Shown here: positions 1 to 7,399 of the stretch, in pieces
Layout: each line of letters starts with the position of its first letter
Numbering within the stretch: the stretch's first letter is position 1
NCBI GenBank assembly: GCA_003554685.1
Contig: PWHA01000110.1
Location: 1-19,219, forward strand
DNA length: 19,219 nt
From: Halanaerobiaceae bacterium
GTDB taxonomy: Bacteria > Bacillota > Halanaerobiia > Halanaerobiales > Halarsenatibacteraceae
Direction of reading: 5' to 3'
Position numbers and translations under genes: made by a program
The notes under the pieces: model-generated
The model's database searches: none
What the model saw: the letters and a program-made list of their open reading frames with translations, nothing else
Told to the model about the DNA's origin: nothing

Positions 1-962
1 TGGAAGGTAAGGCAGTTTTATTTAAAAAGTTTGCCGGGGTTGATGCCTTTCCGCTCTGTGTTGACAGCACCGATCCCGATGAAATAGTTAATTTTGTCAA
101 GATGGTTGAGCCCACCTTTGCTGGAATAAACCTGGAAGATATTGCTGCTCCGGACTGTTTTTATATTGAGGAGAGGCTGCAGCAGGAGACCGATATGGCC
201 ATCTTTCATGATGATCAGCATGGCACCGCCATTGTCACCTATGCCGGGTTGATGAATGCCCTTAAACTGGTGGATAAAAAATTAAGCAGCTGTAAGCTGG
301 TGGTTAATGGGGCCGGAGCTTCAGCTACAGCTACGGTCAAACTTTTAATCCAGGCCGGACTCAAGGAAGAGAACATAATTATCTGCGACAGTCTGGGTGT
401 CATTCATGAGGACCGGGAACAGGGACTGACCGAAGCCAAAAAGGAACTGGCCCGGCTTTCCAATCCCGATAATCTGGATGGCGACCTGGCTACCGCAGTC
501 AGAGGCGCCGATGTATTTCTGGGGCTTTCCGTGGGAGATGTTCTTTCCCGGGAGATGGTGAGGGAGATGGCGAAAGACCCCATAGTCTTTGCCCTGGCCA
601 ACCCAACTCCGGAAATAGCTCCCGAGGCTGCCAGGGAATCCGGGGCTAAAATTATAGCCACTGGCAGATCGGATTATCCCAATCAGATTAACAATGTGCT
701 GGCCTTTCCCGGAGTATTGAAGGGAGCTCTGACGGTCAGATCCCGGGAAATAAACGATGAAATGAAGCTGGCAGCGGCCCGGGCGATTGCCGGACTGGTG
801 GAGAAGCCCGAGGCTGAAAAAATAGTTCCTGAACCCTTTGAACCCGGTATTGCCGGAGAGGTAGCCCTGGCTACCGCAGAAGCAGCTCTGGAGACCGGGG
901 CTGCCAGAATCCAGAAGAGCCGGGAAGAGCTGGTAAAAATTATGGAAGAGACGACCTTTTGA
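1..962 (+). CDS. Malic enzyme (malate dehydrogenase, oxaloacetate-decarboxylating), 5' truncated by window edge
   Basis: Malic enzymes oxidatively decarboxylate L-malate to pyruvate and CO2 in the cytoplasm, using NAD(P)+ and a divalent metal. The frame is open from base 3, giving 319 residues of the C-terminal part. The N-terminus, with the catalytic Tyr region, lies outside the window. Seen near the left end: a KKFAGVDAFPLCVD stretch, then PTFAGINLEDIAAPDCF and FHDDQHGTAIV. These are the metal- and malate-binding signatures of the bacterial 'small' malic enzyme class. The dinucleotide loop follows as VVNGAGASATAT, and later come FALANPTPEI and TGRSDYPNQINN. The glycine loop reads GAGASA where many homologues have GAGAAG, a mild departure. 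Cofactor preference (NAD or NADP) cannot be decided here. The gene is convergent with rpmB and ends just before a strong terminator. The family call is secure; the exact subtype is not. Confidence 0.95.
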   Translation, partial: EGKAVLFKKFAGVDAFPLCVDSTDPDEIVNFVKMVEPTFAGINLEDIAAPDCFYIEERLQQETDMAIFHDDQHGTAIVTYAGLMNALKLVDKKLSSCKLVVNGAGASATATVKLLIQAGLKEENIIICDSLGVIHEDREQGLTEAKKELARLSNPDNLDGDLATAVRGADVFLGLSVGDVLSREMVREMAKDPIVFALANPTPEIAPEAARESGAKIIATGRSDYPNQINNVLAFPGVLKGALTVRSREINDEMKLAAARAIAGLVEKPEAEKIVPEPFEPGIAGEVALATAEAALETGAARIQKSREELVKIMEETTF

Positions 963-973
963 AAAACAGCTTA

Positions 974-1002
974 AACAGTGAATTCATTTAACAGTAAATT
1001 CA
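974..1002. repeat. Short tandem direct repeat (two imperfect 13-nt copies)
   Basis: Two copies of AACAGTRAATTCA (974-986 and 990-1002) differ at a single position and are separated by three bases, giving a 16-nt period. They sit between the malic enzyme stop codon and the terminator hairpin. No protein or function is suggested by the sequence. It may be a replication-slippage relic. Confidence 0.5.
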
Positions 1003-1010
1003 GGAGATAG

Positions 1011-1046
1011 AAAAAGGGCGGCTGGTCAACCAGCCGCCCTTAATTT
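1011..1046. terminator. Bidirectional intrinsic terminator between malic enzyme and rpmB
   Basis: An 11-bp GC-rich perfect inverted repeat (1016-1026 pairs with 1029-1039; GGGCGGCTGGT against ACCAGCCGCCC) has a tiny loop. It is flanked on the left by five A residues and on the right by TTAATTT, and two further A-T pairs can extend the stem. Read on the plus strand it ends the malic enzyme transcript with a moderate U-tract. Read on the minus strand the stem is followed by TTTTT, so it also serves rpmB. The position between two convergent genes fits dual use. Confidence 0.92.
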
Positions 1047-1116
1047 GTACCTATGGTTTGTCTCTGAGTTCAAATCTTTAAATTTTTAATGTTAGATGTT
1101 TGTGAGATTTATTATT

Positions 1117-1347
1117 TTAATATACCTTCTGTACTTTTCCTGCTTTAAGGCACTTGGTACAGACCTTAATTCTTTGTTTGCTGCCATCAACCATGGCCTT
1201 AACTTTCTGCAGATTGGGTTTCTGGGTACGCCCTGAGACACTGGTTATATTTCTACCTACTCCACCCTTTTTCTTGGCCTTACCTCGTCTTCTGATGCGG
1301 TTAGCATTGTTGCTGCCCTTGCCGCAGATCTCACAATAATTAGCCAA
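1117..1347 (-). CDS. rpmB: 50S ribosomal protein L28, zinc-binding form with internal insertion
   Basis: L28 is a small protein of the large ribosomal subunit. With the start chosen here the protein is 76 residues and begins MANYCEICGKG. Two Cys pairs, C5/C8 and C63/C66 (CxxC...CTKC), form the zinc-ribbon (C+) type of L28. KPNLQKVKAMVDGS and KVCTKCLKAGKV are strongly L28-like. A GTG three codons upstream (1354-1356) overlaps the GGAGG ribosome-binding site (1356-1360). The TTG at 1345-1347 lies 8 nt after that site and restores the usual MANYCEICGKG start, so I prefer TTG. Residues about 21-41 (basic, Gly/Lys-rich, containing KAKKKGGVG) replace the short conserved NxxSHxxxxTKR segment found in most L28 proteins, making it longer than the usual 61-64 residues. 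It is divergent from the asp23-fakA operon, as in Bacillus. Confidence 0.93.
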   Translation of the reverse strand: MANYCEICGKGSNNANRIRRRGKAKKKGGVGRNITSVSGRTQKPNLQKVKAMVDGSKQRIKVCTKCLKAGKVQKVY

Positions 1348-1395
1348 ATTAGCCACCTCCAGTTATAATAAATGTAAAAGGGATTGCTTATCAAA

Positions 1396-1418
1396 ATTGC
1401 TGCAGTGATTGCTGCAGT
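1396..1418. repeat. Tandem CTGCAG-containing repeat in the rpmB leader
   Basis: ATTGCTGCAGT occurs twice, at 1396-1406 and 1408-1418, with a 12-nt period. Each copy contains the palindrome CTGCAG, so the two copies can also pair with each other as a 6-bp hairpin with a 6-nt loop. It lies in the predicted 5' untranslated leader of rpmB (minus strand), between the proposed promoter and the ribosome-binding site. No known r-protein leader motif was recognised. A dyad or operator role is only a possibility. Confidence 0.5.
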
Positions 1419-1436
1419 TAAAATTCCTGCCTATCT

Positions 1437-1466
1437 ATTTTAACATAAGAGGAGACGTTCTGACAA
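1437..1466 (-). promoter_or_regulatory. Predicted sigma-70 type promoter of rpmB
   Basis: On the minus strand a -35 box TTGTCA (1461-1466) is followed after 18 nt by TAAAAT (1437-1442). The -10 box is preceded by TGT, which gives an extended -10. The predicted start near 1430 leaves a leader of about 80 nt before the TTG start. This is the best match in the divergent intergenic region on this strand. Confidence 0.6.
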
Positions 1467-1483
1467 GCCGGCAGGAGAAAAAT

Positions 1484-1512
1484 TTGCAAGTTAATCATAA
1501 TTGTTGTAGAAT
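1484..1512 (+). promoter_or_regulatory. Predicted sigma-70 type promoter of the asp23-fakA operon
   Basis: TTGCAA (1484-1489) and TAGAAT (1507-1512) are separated by exactly 17 nt; both boxes are close to consensus. Transcription would begin near 1519. The site lies back-to-back with the proposed rpmB promoter, and the -35 boxes are about 17 bp apart, so the two transcription units could influence each other. Confidence 0.6.
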
Positions 1513-1518
1513 TAAAAT

Positions 1519-1689
1519 GGATAATAACTGGAAACATCAACAATCCGGCTAATGCTGAGCTGATTGCCGGTTAAGGATAGATTTTTTATGTTTACTGTTT
1601 CTGTTTGCTGTTCGATTATTGCAACCCGGTTTATTTGCTGAAGAGAAATAATAAAAAACGTAAAAAAGCAGATTAAAAGAGGTGAAATA
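1519..1689 (+). other. Long 5' leader of the asp23-fakA operon, with a weak hairpin
   Basis: About 170 nt lie between the predicted start of transcription and the ATG at 1690, in an intergenic stretch of 342 bases without a gene. CCGGC (about 1543-1547) can pair with GCCGG (about 1566-1570), and an inner AAT/ATT pairing gives an 8-bp stem with one bulged base. A run of six T follows about ten bases later, too far for a standard intrinsic terminator. I recognise no riboswitch or T-box. The function is unknown. Confidence 0.35.
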
Positions 1690-2055
1690 ATGGGTAAAGA
1701 ATGGAACACCGAATTCGGTAAGGTTGTTGTCAGCAAGGAAGTTATAGCCAAGATAGCCGGCCTGGCTGCCATGGAATGCTACGGCCTGGTGGGCATGTCC
1801 TCCAAAAATATGCAGGATGGACTGTCTGACATACTGGGCCTGGAAAACCTGACCAAGGGCGTAGTTATTAATATTAATGAGGATAAGGTTAAACTTGAGC
1901 TTAATATCATTGTCGAGTTTGGCACCAACATTCAACAGGTGGCCAGCAATGCCATGAAGAGAGTTAATTATGTTTTAAAGGATAAAGTGGGTATTACAGT
2001 TTCGAGTGTAGATATTAATGTACAGGGAGTGAGGGTTCAAGATGAAGACCGGTAA
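1690..2055 (+). CDS. Asp23/Gls24 family envelope stress response protein (YloU-like)
   Basis: A 121-residue single-domain Asp23/Gls24 protein. The family is widespread in Gram-positive-type genomes and is linked to alkaline or envelope stress and to membrane association through partners; no enzymatic role is established. Visible family features are an opening GKVVVSKEVIAKIAGLAAMECYGLVGM segment (residues about 10-37), a central beta-rich VKLELNIIVEFG stretch, and a final VSSVDINVQGVR. The ATG is preceded by AGAGGTGA at good spacing. It has no signal peptide or membrane segment. The 3' end overlaps the start of fakA by 14 bases, implying translational coupling. The asp23-like/fakA pair is conserved in many Firmicutes, including yloU-yloV of Bacillus subtilis, which suggests a lipid- or envelope-related task for this small protein. 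That functional link is inference. Confidence 0.9.
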   Translation: MGKEWNTEFGKVVVSKEVIAKIAGLAAMECYGLVGMSSKNMQDGLSDILGLENLTKGVVININEDKVKLELNIIVEFGTNIQQVASNAMKRVNYVLKDKVGITVSSVDINVQGVRVQDEDR

Positions 2056-3769
2056 AGATACAGATTCCGGCCTTAAGGTAGTTGATGGAGATAGACTTAG
2101 AGAAATGCTTCATTCTGCTCTGGCCAGGCTGGAAGAACAGAAATCTCTGGTTGATTCTCTCAATGTTTTTCCGGTACCGGATGGTGATACCGGAACCAAT
2201 ATGTTCTTAACCTTTAAAGAAGCGATAAAGGAAGTTGAAAAAGAAGAGTCCAACCGGGTCGATGATATCTGTGAATCCATGGCCAGGGGAGCATTGATGG
2301 GAGCCCGGGGAAATTCAGGAGTCATTTTATCACAGCTGCTGAGAGGCTTTTCTCAGGCCAGCAGCGGCAGTAAACTGCTGAAGGTTAAGGATCTGGTGGA
2401 AGGACTGGATAAAGCTTCTAAGGTGGCCTATAAAGGCGTTCTCAAGCCTGTGGAGGGGACTATACTGACTGTTTCCCGCCGGGCTGCCGAGGGGGCTAAA
2501 AAAGCTCTGGAGGAGAAGGATACCGGAGAGGATTTTATCTTTATTCTGAAGCGAACCCTGAAAACAGCCAATCAGGCCCTGCAGAAGACTCCAGAACAGC
2601 TGCCGGTTTTGAAGGAAGCGGAAGTGGTGGATGCTGGAGGCCAGGGTTATATCTATATTCTGGAGGGCATGTATCAGGCTCTTAAGGGCTCAGGATATGT
2701 CAGTTCCACTTCCGAGGTGGAAACCCTGGAAGAGATGGTGGGTCAGCGAGAATTTGTTGCTGATATAAAATATACCTACTGCACTCAAATGCTGATTCAT
2801 TTAGATCAGAATAATGATCAGCAGGAGATAGACAGTGTCAGAGAGCAACTGAACAATTTTGGTGATTCTCTGATGGTGGTGGGTTCCGATGAAATTATCA
2901 AGGTTCATATTCACACCAATCATCCCGGGGTAATACTGGAGCACGGTTTGAAGATTGGCATGGTCGATGATATCAAGATAGATAACATGAAAAGCCAGCA
3001 TCAGGAAATGGAAAGCAAAAAAGCCGAAAATCAGAGCCTGGCCGCCGTTCAGGGCAATTCAGTTGCTTATGAAGTTCCCCGAAAGGAAACTGAACAGACT
3101 GCCGGGACTGCTGAGAGGACAATGATAGCAGCTGCCACCGGAGAGGGAGTTAAGAATATATTGAGAGAGCTGGGAGTCCAGGGAATAATTCACGGAGGAC
3201 AGTCAATGAATCCCAGCACCAATGATTTTCTCGAAGAAATTAACAGCTGCCAGGCCCGGGAAATCCTGATTTTTCCCAATAACAAAAATGTGATTTCAGC
3301 TGCCCGTCAAGCTGCCGAGATGATTGAAGATAAAGAGATCAAAGTTATTCCTACCAGTTCCTTTACCGAAGCCATCGCCTGTCTGATGGTTTATAACGAG
3401 GATGCAGATCTGGACAACCTGGTGGAAGCCATGGAAGAAGAACGCCAGCAGATAAGAACGGCTGAAATTACCAGAGCAGTAAAGGATTCCAAGGTTGAAG
3501 GCCTTAAGATTAAAGAGGGAGATGTTATTGGCCTGATAGATGGAAATATTGTTGTGAAAGGTTCTGACTATTCTAGGGTTGTACTGAAGCTTTTTGAAAA
3601 ATCTTTGGGGGATGAAGAGCTGATCACCATCTATTTTGGTGAAGAAATAGAGGAGAGACGGGCCGTTAATCTCAGAAATAAAATTTTAGACAGGTTTGAC
3701 AGCATAGATGAGGTCGAAATTTATGCCGGCCAGCAGCCGTTCTATCCCTATATAATTTCTCTGGAGTAG
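2042..3769 (+). CDS. fakA: Fatty acid kinase ATP-binding subunit FakA (DhaL domain + FakB-interacting domain)
   Basis: FakA transfers the gamma-phosphate of ATP to a fatty acid carried by FakB, giving acyl-phosphate for PlsX/PlsY-dependent phospholipid synthesis from exogenous or recycled fatty acids. The 575-residue length is normal. The N-terminal DhaL-like kinase domain (about 15-210) shows NVFPVPDGDTGTNM at residues 41-54, whose aspartates bind Mg-ATP. It also shows GARGNSGVILSQ at 87-98 and EVVDAGGQGYIYILEG near 200. The C-terminal half (about 250-575) is the DegV-interacting part, with the HIHTNHPG motif and the ending YAGQQPFYPYIISLE typical of YloV proteins. A spacer of about 40 residues rich in Gln, Glu and Lys (about 320-360) links the halves. 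A GAGGG ribosome-binding site lies inside the end of the asp23-like gene. A DegV/FakB gene follows, as expected for a partner. Confidence 0.95.
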   Translation: MKTGKDTDSGLKVVDGDRLREMLHSALARLEEQKSLVDSLNVFPVPDGDTGTNMFLTFKEAIKEVEKEESNRVDDICESMARGALMGARGNSGVILSQLLRGFSQASSGSKLLKVKDLVEGLDKASKVAYKGVLKPVEGTILTVSRRAAEGAKKALEEKDTGEDFIFILKRTLKTANQALQKTPEQLPVLKEAEVVDAGGQGYIYILEGMYQALKGSGYVSSTSEVETLEEMVGQREFVADIKYTYCTQMLIHLDQNNDQQEIDSVREQLNNFGDSLMVVGSDEIIKVHIHTNHPGVILEHGLKIGMVDDIKIDNMKSQHQEMESKKAENQSLAAVQGNSVAYEVPRKETEQTAGTAERTMIAAATGEGVKNILRELGVQGIIHGGQSMNPSTNDFLEEINSCQAREILIFPNNKNVISAARQAAEMIEDKEIKVIPTSSFTEAIACLMVYNEDADLDNLVEAMEEERQQIRTAEITRAVKDSKVEGLKIKEGDVIGLIDGNIVVKGSDYSRVVLKLFEKSLGDEELITIYFGEEIEERRAVNLRNKILDRFDSIDEVEIYAGQQPFYPYIISLE

Positions 3770-3801
3770 TGGCAGAGAAGCAGGAGCAGAACTGCGGAGG
3801 T

Positions 3802-3848
3802 AGGAGCAGATAATGGCGCCTGCCGGTAAAATATCAGTACGAACTTAA
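3802..3848 (+). CDS. Possible 11-codon micro-ORF with its own ribosome-binding site, between fakA and fakB
   Basis: AGGAG at 3802-3806 is followed at ideal spacing (6 nt) by ATG at 3813. The frame reads MAPAGKISVRT and ends with TAA at 3846-3848, just before the fakB ribosome-binding site. It is the only well-framed start in the 99-base fakA-fakB gap. AGGAGCAGA occurs twice here (3782-3790 and 3802-3810), so part of the signal may come from a local duplication. It could be a leader peptide that sets FakB translation, or chance. No homologue is recognised. Confidence 0.25.
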
Positions 3849-3868
3849 TTCTGAAGGGGATGATAATT

Positions 3869-4747
3869 ATGAAAACAGCAGTGGTTACTGACAGCACCTG
3901 TGATTTGCCAAAGGAATTTTTTGATACCAGGGAGAATCTATTTATGGTTCCTTTGAAGGTGCTTTTTGGAGAGGATTCTTACTATGATGGAGTAGATATA
4001 AGTTCCCGGGAATTTTTTGACAAACTGCATACAGATTCCCGCCATCCCTCCACATCCCAGCCTTCCATGGGAGAATTTCTGGAGAAGTACCGGGAGGTTT
4101 CCCGGGATTACGACCGGATTATTTCCCTGCATATCTCCGGTAAATTAAGCGGGACAATTGAGTCTGCCACCCTGGCAGCCCGGGAAGTTGAAGATGTTAA
4201 GGTTGAGATTGTGGACAGCTACAGTACCACTCTGGGTCTCGGTTTTCTGGTTAAGTTGGCCCTCAAACTGATTGAATCCGGCAGGGAGATTGAAGAGATC
4301 GTCAAGATTCTGGAGGAGACCAGAAATAAAGTCGATGTTTATTTTACCGTCAGTGATCTGTCCTTTCTGCAGAAAGGGGGCAGAATTGGCAGGGCTCAGG
4401 CTTTTCTGGGCTCAATTTTAAGTTTTCATCCTCTTTTAGGCCTGCCCGGTTCGGAGGGAGAAGTGATGCCGCTGGAGAAAGTTCGGGGCAGAAAAAGAAT
4501 GAAGGAGAAATTCAGCCAGATCATCAAAGAGAAGCTGGCGGGAGAACAGGCAGCCTGGCTGGCTTTTCTGCACGGTGATGCTGAAGAGAGAGGCCGGGAA
4601 TTGAAGGAAAATGTTTTGCAGATGAAAGAAGTAAAAGAGACTGAGCTGGAGGTCAGCGAAACAATTATCAGTCCGGTGCTGGGCTGTCATGCCGGTCCGT
4701 CAGTCTACGGGATTGCTGTAGTTACAGGAGAGATTCTGGCAGAATGA
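3869..4747 (+). CDS. fakB: DegV family fatty acid-binding protein FakB
   Basis: DegV/FakB proteins bind a single fatty acid in a closed pocket and present its carboxylate to FakA for phosphorylation. Family signatures are TDSTCDLP at the N-terminus, PSTSQPSMGEF, ISLHISGKLSGT, VDSYSTTLGLG, SDLSFLQKGGRIGRAQAFLG, and the ending CHAGPSVYGIAV. The last is the HxGPG-like element whose His (residue 274) contacts the ligand in characterised members. An upstream in-frame ATG at 3860 directly abuts AGGGG and cannot use it. The ATG at 3869 sits about 9 nt after it and gives the usual MKTAVVTDST start, so the protein is 292 residues. Its stop overlaps the recG start as ATGA, so the two are translationally coupled. 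Location next to fakA supports the FakB assignment over a generic DegV label. Chain-length preference cannot be inferred. Confidence 0.93.
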   Translation: MKTAVVTDSTCDLPKEFFDTRENLFMVPLKVLFGEDSYYDGVDISSREFFDKLHTDSRHPSTSQPSMGEFLEKYREVSRDYDRIISLHISGKLSGTIESATLAAREVEDVKVEIVDSYSTTLGLGFLVKLALKLIESGREIEEIVKILEETRNKVDVYFTVSDLSFLQKGGRIGRAQAFLGSILSFHPLLGLPGSEGEVMPLEKVRGRKRMKEKFSQIIKEKLAGEQAAWLAFLHGDAEERGRELKENVLQMKEVKETELEVSETIISPVLGCHAGPSVYGIAVVTGEILAE

Positions 4748-6798
4748 AGGGCAGTTTATCACAGCCGGTTACCTCCCTTAAGGGAATTGGTTCCGCCCGG
4801 GCAGCCGAGCTGAAAAACCTCAGGATAACCAGGATCAGAGACTTTTTCTATCATTTTCCCCGGGATTATCAGGACAGGCGTAAGGTTATTCCCATCGCTG
4901 AGGCGGTTCCCGGTAAAACCGCAACAGTCAGAGGGCGGGTTAAAGATGCCCGAACTTTCAGGACCCGGGGGAAATACATGATAACCAGGATTACCTTCAC
5001 CGATAGAAGTGGAGAAATCAACGGTATCTGGTTTAATCAGCCCTATATTACCAATTCCCTTAAATCAGGTAAAGATTACTGTCTCTCGGGTAAGGTAGAG
5101 GAGGGGAACCGGGAGAAGCATTCCCGGAGGGAAATAATCAATCCGGTTCAGGAAGAATGGGAGGTAGACCGGCCTCTTCATACCAGGCGGATCGTGCCGA
5201 TCTATCCTCTAACCGAGGGCTTAAGCCAGCGAAGATTTAGGGAGTTTATTTTCAGGGCAGTTAATAACCATGCCGAAGAGCTCCAGGACTGGTTGCCGGA
5301 TAAAATTATTGAAAAATATGATTTTCCTGAACTATCCCGGGCTATCAGGGAGATTCACTTTTCCCGGGACAGAGAAGGATATTTTAAAGCCCGACAGATG
5401 CTGATTTTTTCTGAATTTTTTTTGCTGCAGCTTAAATTACAGCAGAGCAAAAAAAGGATTTTTGGTTCTCCGGGTATTTCGCTGACGGCAGATCCCGAGC
5501 TGACGGTTAAATTTTTAGAAACTTTAAACTTTGAACTGACTGGGGCTCAGAAAAAAGTCTGGCATGAAATTGCCAGAGATATGGAAAAAAACCGGCCGAT
5601 GAGGAGGCTGCTGCAGGGAGATGTAGGTTCCGGCAAGACAATCATTGCCGCTCTGGCTCTGCTGGCAGCCTTTGCCAGCAAAAGGCCGGCTTTATATATG
5701 GCACCTACAGAGATTCTTGCGGAACAGCAGTATTTGACTTTAAAAAATTTATATAGAGAAATACCCTGTCAGGTAGGACTTTTAACCGGGAGTCAGCCAG
5801 AGGAGAAAAAAACCGATAGAATGGAGGCCCTGCTGGACGGCAAAATTGATATCCTGGTGGGGACTCATGCCCTTTATTCCGGAGATTACCGGCTTGCCAG
5901 ACCTGGGTTGATCGTGATAGACGAGCAGCATAAATTTGGAGTAAGACAACGCCAGAAGTTAATTGCCGCCGGCAATAATTCTGATCTGCTGGTAATGACA
6001 GCCACCCCAATCCCGCGTTCTCTGGCCCTGACCCTTTATGGGGAACTTGATATCTCGACAATTGAGGAACTGCCTCCGGGAAGAAGACCGGTAAGAACCT
6101 ATGTCCGCGGGACTGAATCCCGGGATAAGGTGTATGACTATCTGGCCCGGCGGATTGCAGAGGATGAAAGGGCCTTTGTAGTCTGCCCTGTTATTGAGCC
6201 TTCCCGGGAAATTCCGGAATTAACTTCCTGCCAGGAAATGCAGTCCTACCTGACAGATAACTTTATTCCTGGTAAAAAGACTGCCGTTCTCCATGGACAG
6301 AAAAATCCAGAGGAAAGGGAAGCTATCCTGGCTAAATTTCGCTCCGGAGAGATCAGAGTACTGATTGCCACCACGGTTATCGAGGTGGGCGTTGATATCC
6401 CGGAGGCTACCATGATGGTGATCGAAAATGCCGACAGGTTTGGACTGGCTCAGCTTCATCAGCTTCGGGGCAGGGTGGGAAGGAGCGCTTCGCCATCCCT
6501 CTGCGTTTTGATAGCCGAGCCAGCCACCGAAGAGGGCCGCCGGAGGCTTGAGGCCCTTAAGTCCAGCGGCGATGGTTTTGTGATAGCCGAGCGCGATCTG
6601 GAAATCAGGGGACCGGGTGAGTTTTTTGGTACCGAGCAGCACGGACTGCCGGAGCTCAAAATCGCCGATCTCCGCCGGGACAAAAGGCTGTTGAGGTTGG
6701 CCCGCCAGGAAGCCAGGGAGATAATGGCTGCCGGCCAGGGGCTTGATTTTCTGCAGAGAATAAATATTGATCTGGAAGAGCTGGAATTAATCATATAG
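4744..6798 (+). CDS. recG: ATP-dependent DNA helicase RecG
   Basis: RecG is a superfamily 2 double-stranded DNA translocase that regresses stalled replication forks and processes branched recombination intermediates. The 684 residues match the family length. The N-terminal wedge/OB domain covers about 50-150. The helicase core follows: Walker A GDVGSGKT (292-299), APTEILAEQQY (320-330), Walker B-type box DEQH (393-396), MTATPIPRSLALTLYG, then domain 2 with TVIEVGVDIPEATMMVIENADRFG and the QLHQLRGRVGRS motif VI. The C-terminal TRG-type element around DGFVIAERDLEIRGPGEFFGTEQHG couples ATP hydrolysis to translocation. All helicase motifs are intact. It overlaps fakB by four bases; rsmD follows after 17 bases. 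The fakB-recG-rsmD-coaD order is common in Clostridia-type genomes. Confidence 0.98.
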   Translation: MKGSLSQPVTSLKGIGSARAAELKNLRITRIRDFFYHFPRDYQDRRKVIPIAEAVPGKTATVRGRVKDARTFRTRGKYMITRITFTDRSGEINGIWFNQPYITNSLKSGKDYCLSGKVEEGNREKHSRREIINPVQEEWEVDRPLHTRRIVPIYPLTEGLSQRRFREFIFRAVNNHAEELQDWLPDKIIEKYDFPELSRAIREIHFSRDREGYFKARQMLIFSEFFLLQLKLQQSKKRIFGSPGISLTADPELTVKFLETLNFELTGAQKKVWHEIARDMEKNRPMRRLLQGDVGSGKTIIAALALLAAFASKRPALYMAPTEILAEQQYLTLKNLYREIPCQVGLLTGSQPEEKKTDRMEALLDGKIDILVGTHALYSGDYRLARPGLIVIDEQHKFGVRQRQKLIAAGNNSDLLVMTATPIPRSLALTLYGELDISTIEELPPGRRPVRTYVRGTESRDKVYDYLARRIAEDERAFVVCPVIEPSREIPELTSCQEMQSYLTDNFIPGKKTAVLHGQKNPEEREAILAKFRSGEIRVLIATTVIEVGVDIPEATMMVIENADRFGLAQLHQLRGRVGRSASPSLCVLIAEPATEEGRRRLEALKSSGDGFVIAERDLEIRGPGEFFGTEQHGLPELKIADLRRDKRLLRLARQEAREIMAAGQGLDFLQRINIDLEELELII

Positions 6799-6815
6799 AG
6801 TTCAGGTGATGAAAG

Positions 6816-7361
6816 ATGAGGATAATAGCTGGCAGGAACCGGGGAAGAAAATTGAAATCGCTAACCGGCAGCAGTGAGGTTAGGCCAACCAAGGACATGG
6901 TTAGAGAGGCTGTCTTTAACATGCTGCAGGGTTTTCCTGCCGGGAAACAGTGTCTGGATCTCTTTTCCGGCTTTGGCGGGCTGGGCCTGGAGGCTTACAG
7001 CCGGGGAGCGGTCAAAGTTGATTTCGTGGAATATTCCCGGAAGAACTGCCGGATAATCAGAGAAAACATCTCCCGGCTGGGTGCCAGGGAATCCTGCCAG
7101 GTCAACTGTCTTGATGTGCTGAATTTTCTGGAATCAGGCAGCGGAAAGTATGATCTGGTCTTTATGGATCCTCCCTACCGCTTTGAGAAATATCATGAGG
7201 TTTTAAGGAAGCTCAGAATAAAGAGTTTTTTAAATGATCCAGCTCTTGTTGTGGTGGAACATGCCGGAGAGAAGGAATTTATTGCCCCGGAGGAATATCT
7301 GCTTTTAAAACAAAAAACCTATGGAGATACCGGAATAACTCTGCTGGAGTATCAGGGTTAG
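6816..7361 (+). CDS. rsmD: 16S rRNA (guanine(966)-N2)-methyltransferase RsmD
   Basis: RsmD uses S-adenosylmethionine to methylate N2 of G966 (E. coli numbering) of 16S rRNA in the assembled small subunit. At 181 residues it has normal length. MRIIAGRNRGRKL opens the protein and RPTKDMVREAVFNML (23-37) is the diagnostic substrate-side motif. The SAM-binding motif I is LDLFSGFGGLGLEAYSRGA (47-65), and the catalytic motif IV is DPPY (118-121). Motif I has Phe-Gly-Gly where many homologues have Ser-Gly-Ala, a minor change. The ATG is preceded by AGGTGA at usable spacing. It lies between recG and coaD, and rsmD-coaD is one of the most conserved bacterial gene pairs. Confidence 0.97.
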   Translation: MRIIAGRNRGRKLKSLTGSSEVRPTKDMVREAVFNMLQGFPAGKQCLDLFSGFGGLGLEAYSRGAVKVDFVEYSRKNCRIIRENISRLGARESCQVNCLDVLNFLESGSGKYDLVFMDPPYRFEKYHEVLRKLRIKSFLNDPALVVVEHAGEKEFIAPEEYLLLKQKTYGDTGITLLEYQG

Positions 7362-7399
7362 TTTTATATTGGTCAGGGGCCTAATGAAGGAGGAAATTC

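Noticed and set aside
1543..1586. Terminator or attenuator in the asp23 leader
   Set aside because: The stem is short and bulged and the T-run begins about ten bases after it, so it does not meet intrinsic terminator criteria.
5705..6794. Several minus-strand ORFs of 100-140 codons inside recG
   Set aside because: They are shadows of the recG frame, with no ribosome-binding site and no recognisable domain, and they overlap one another.
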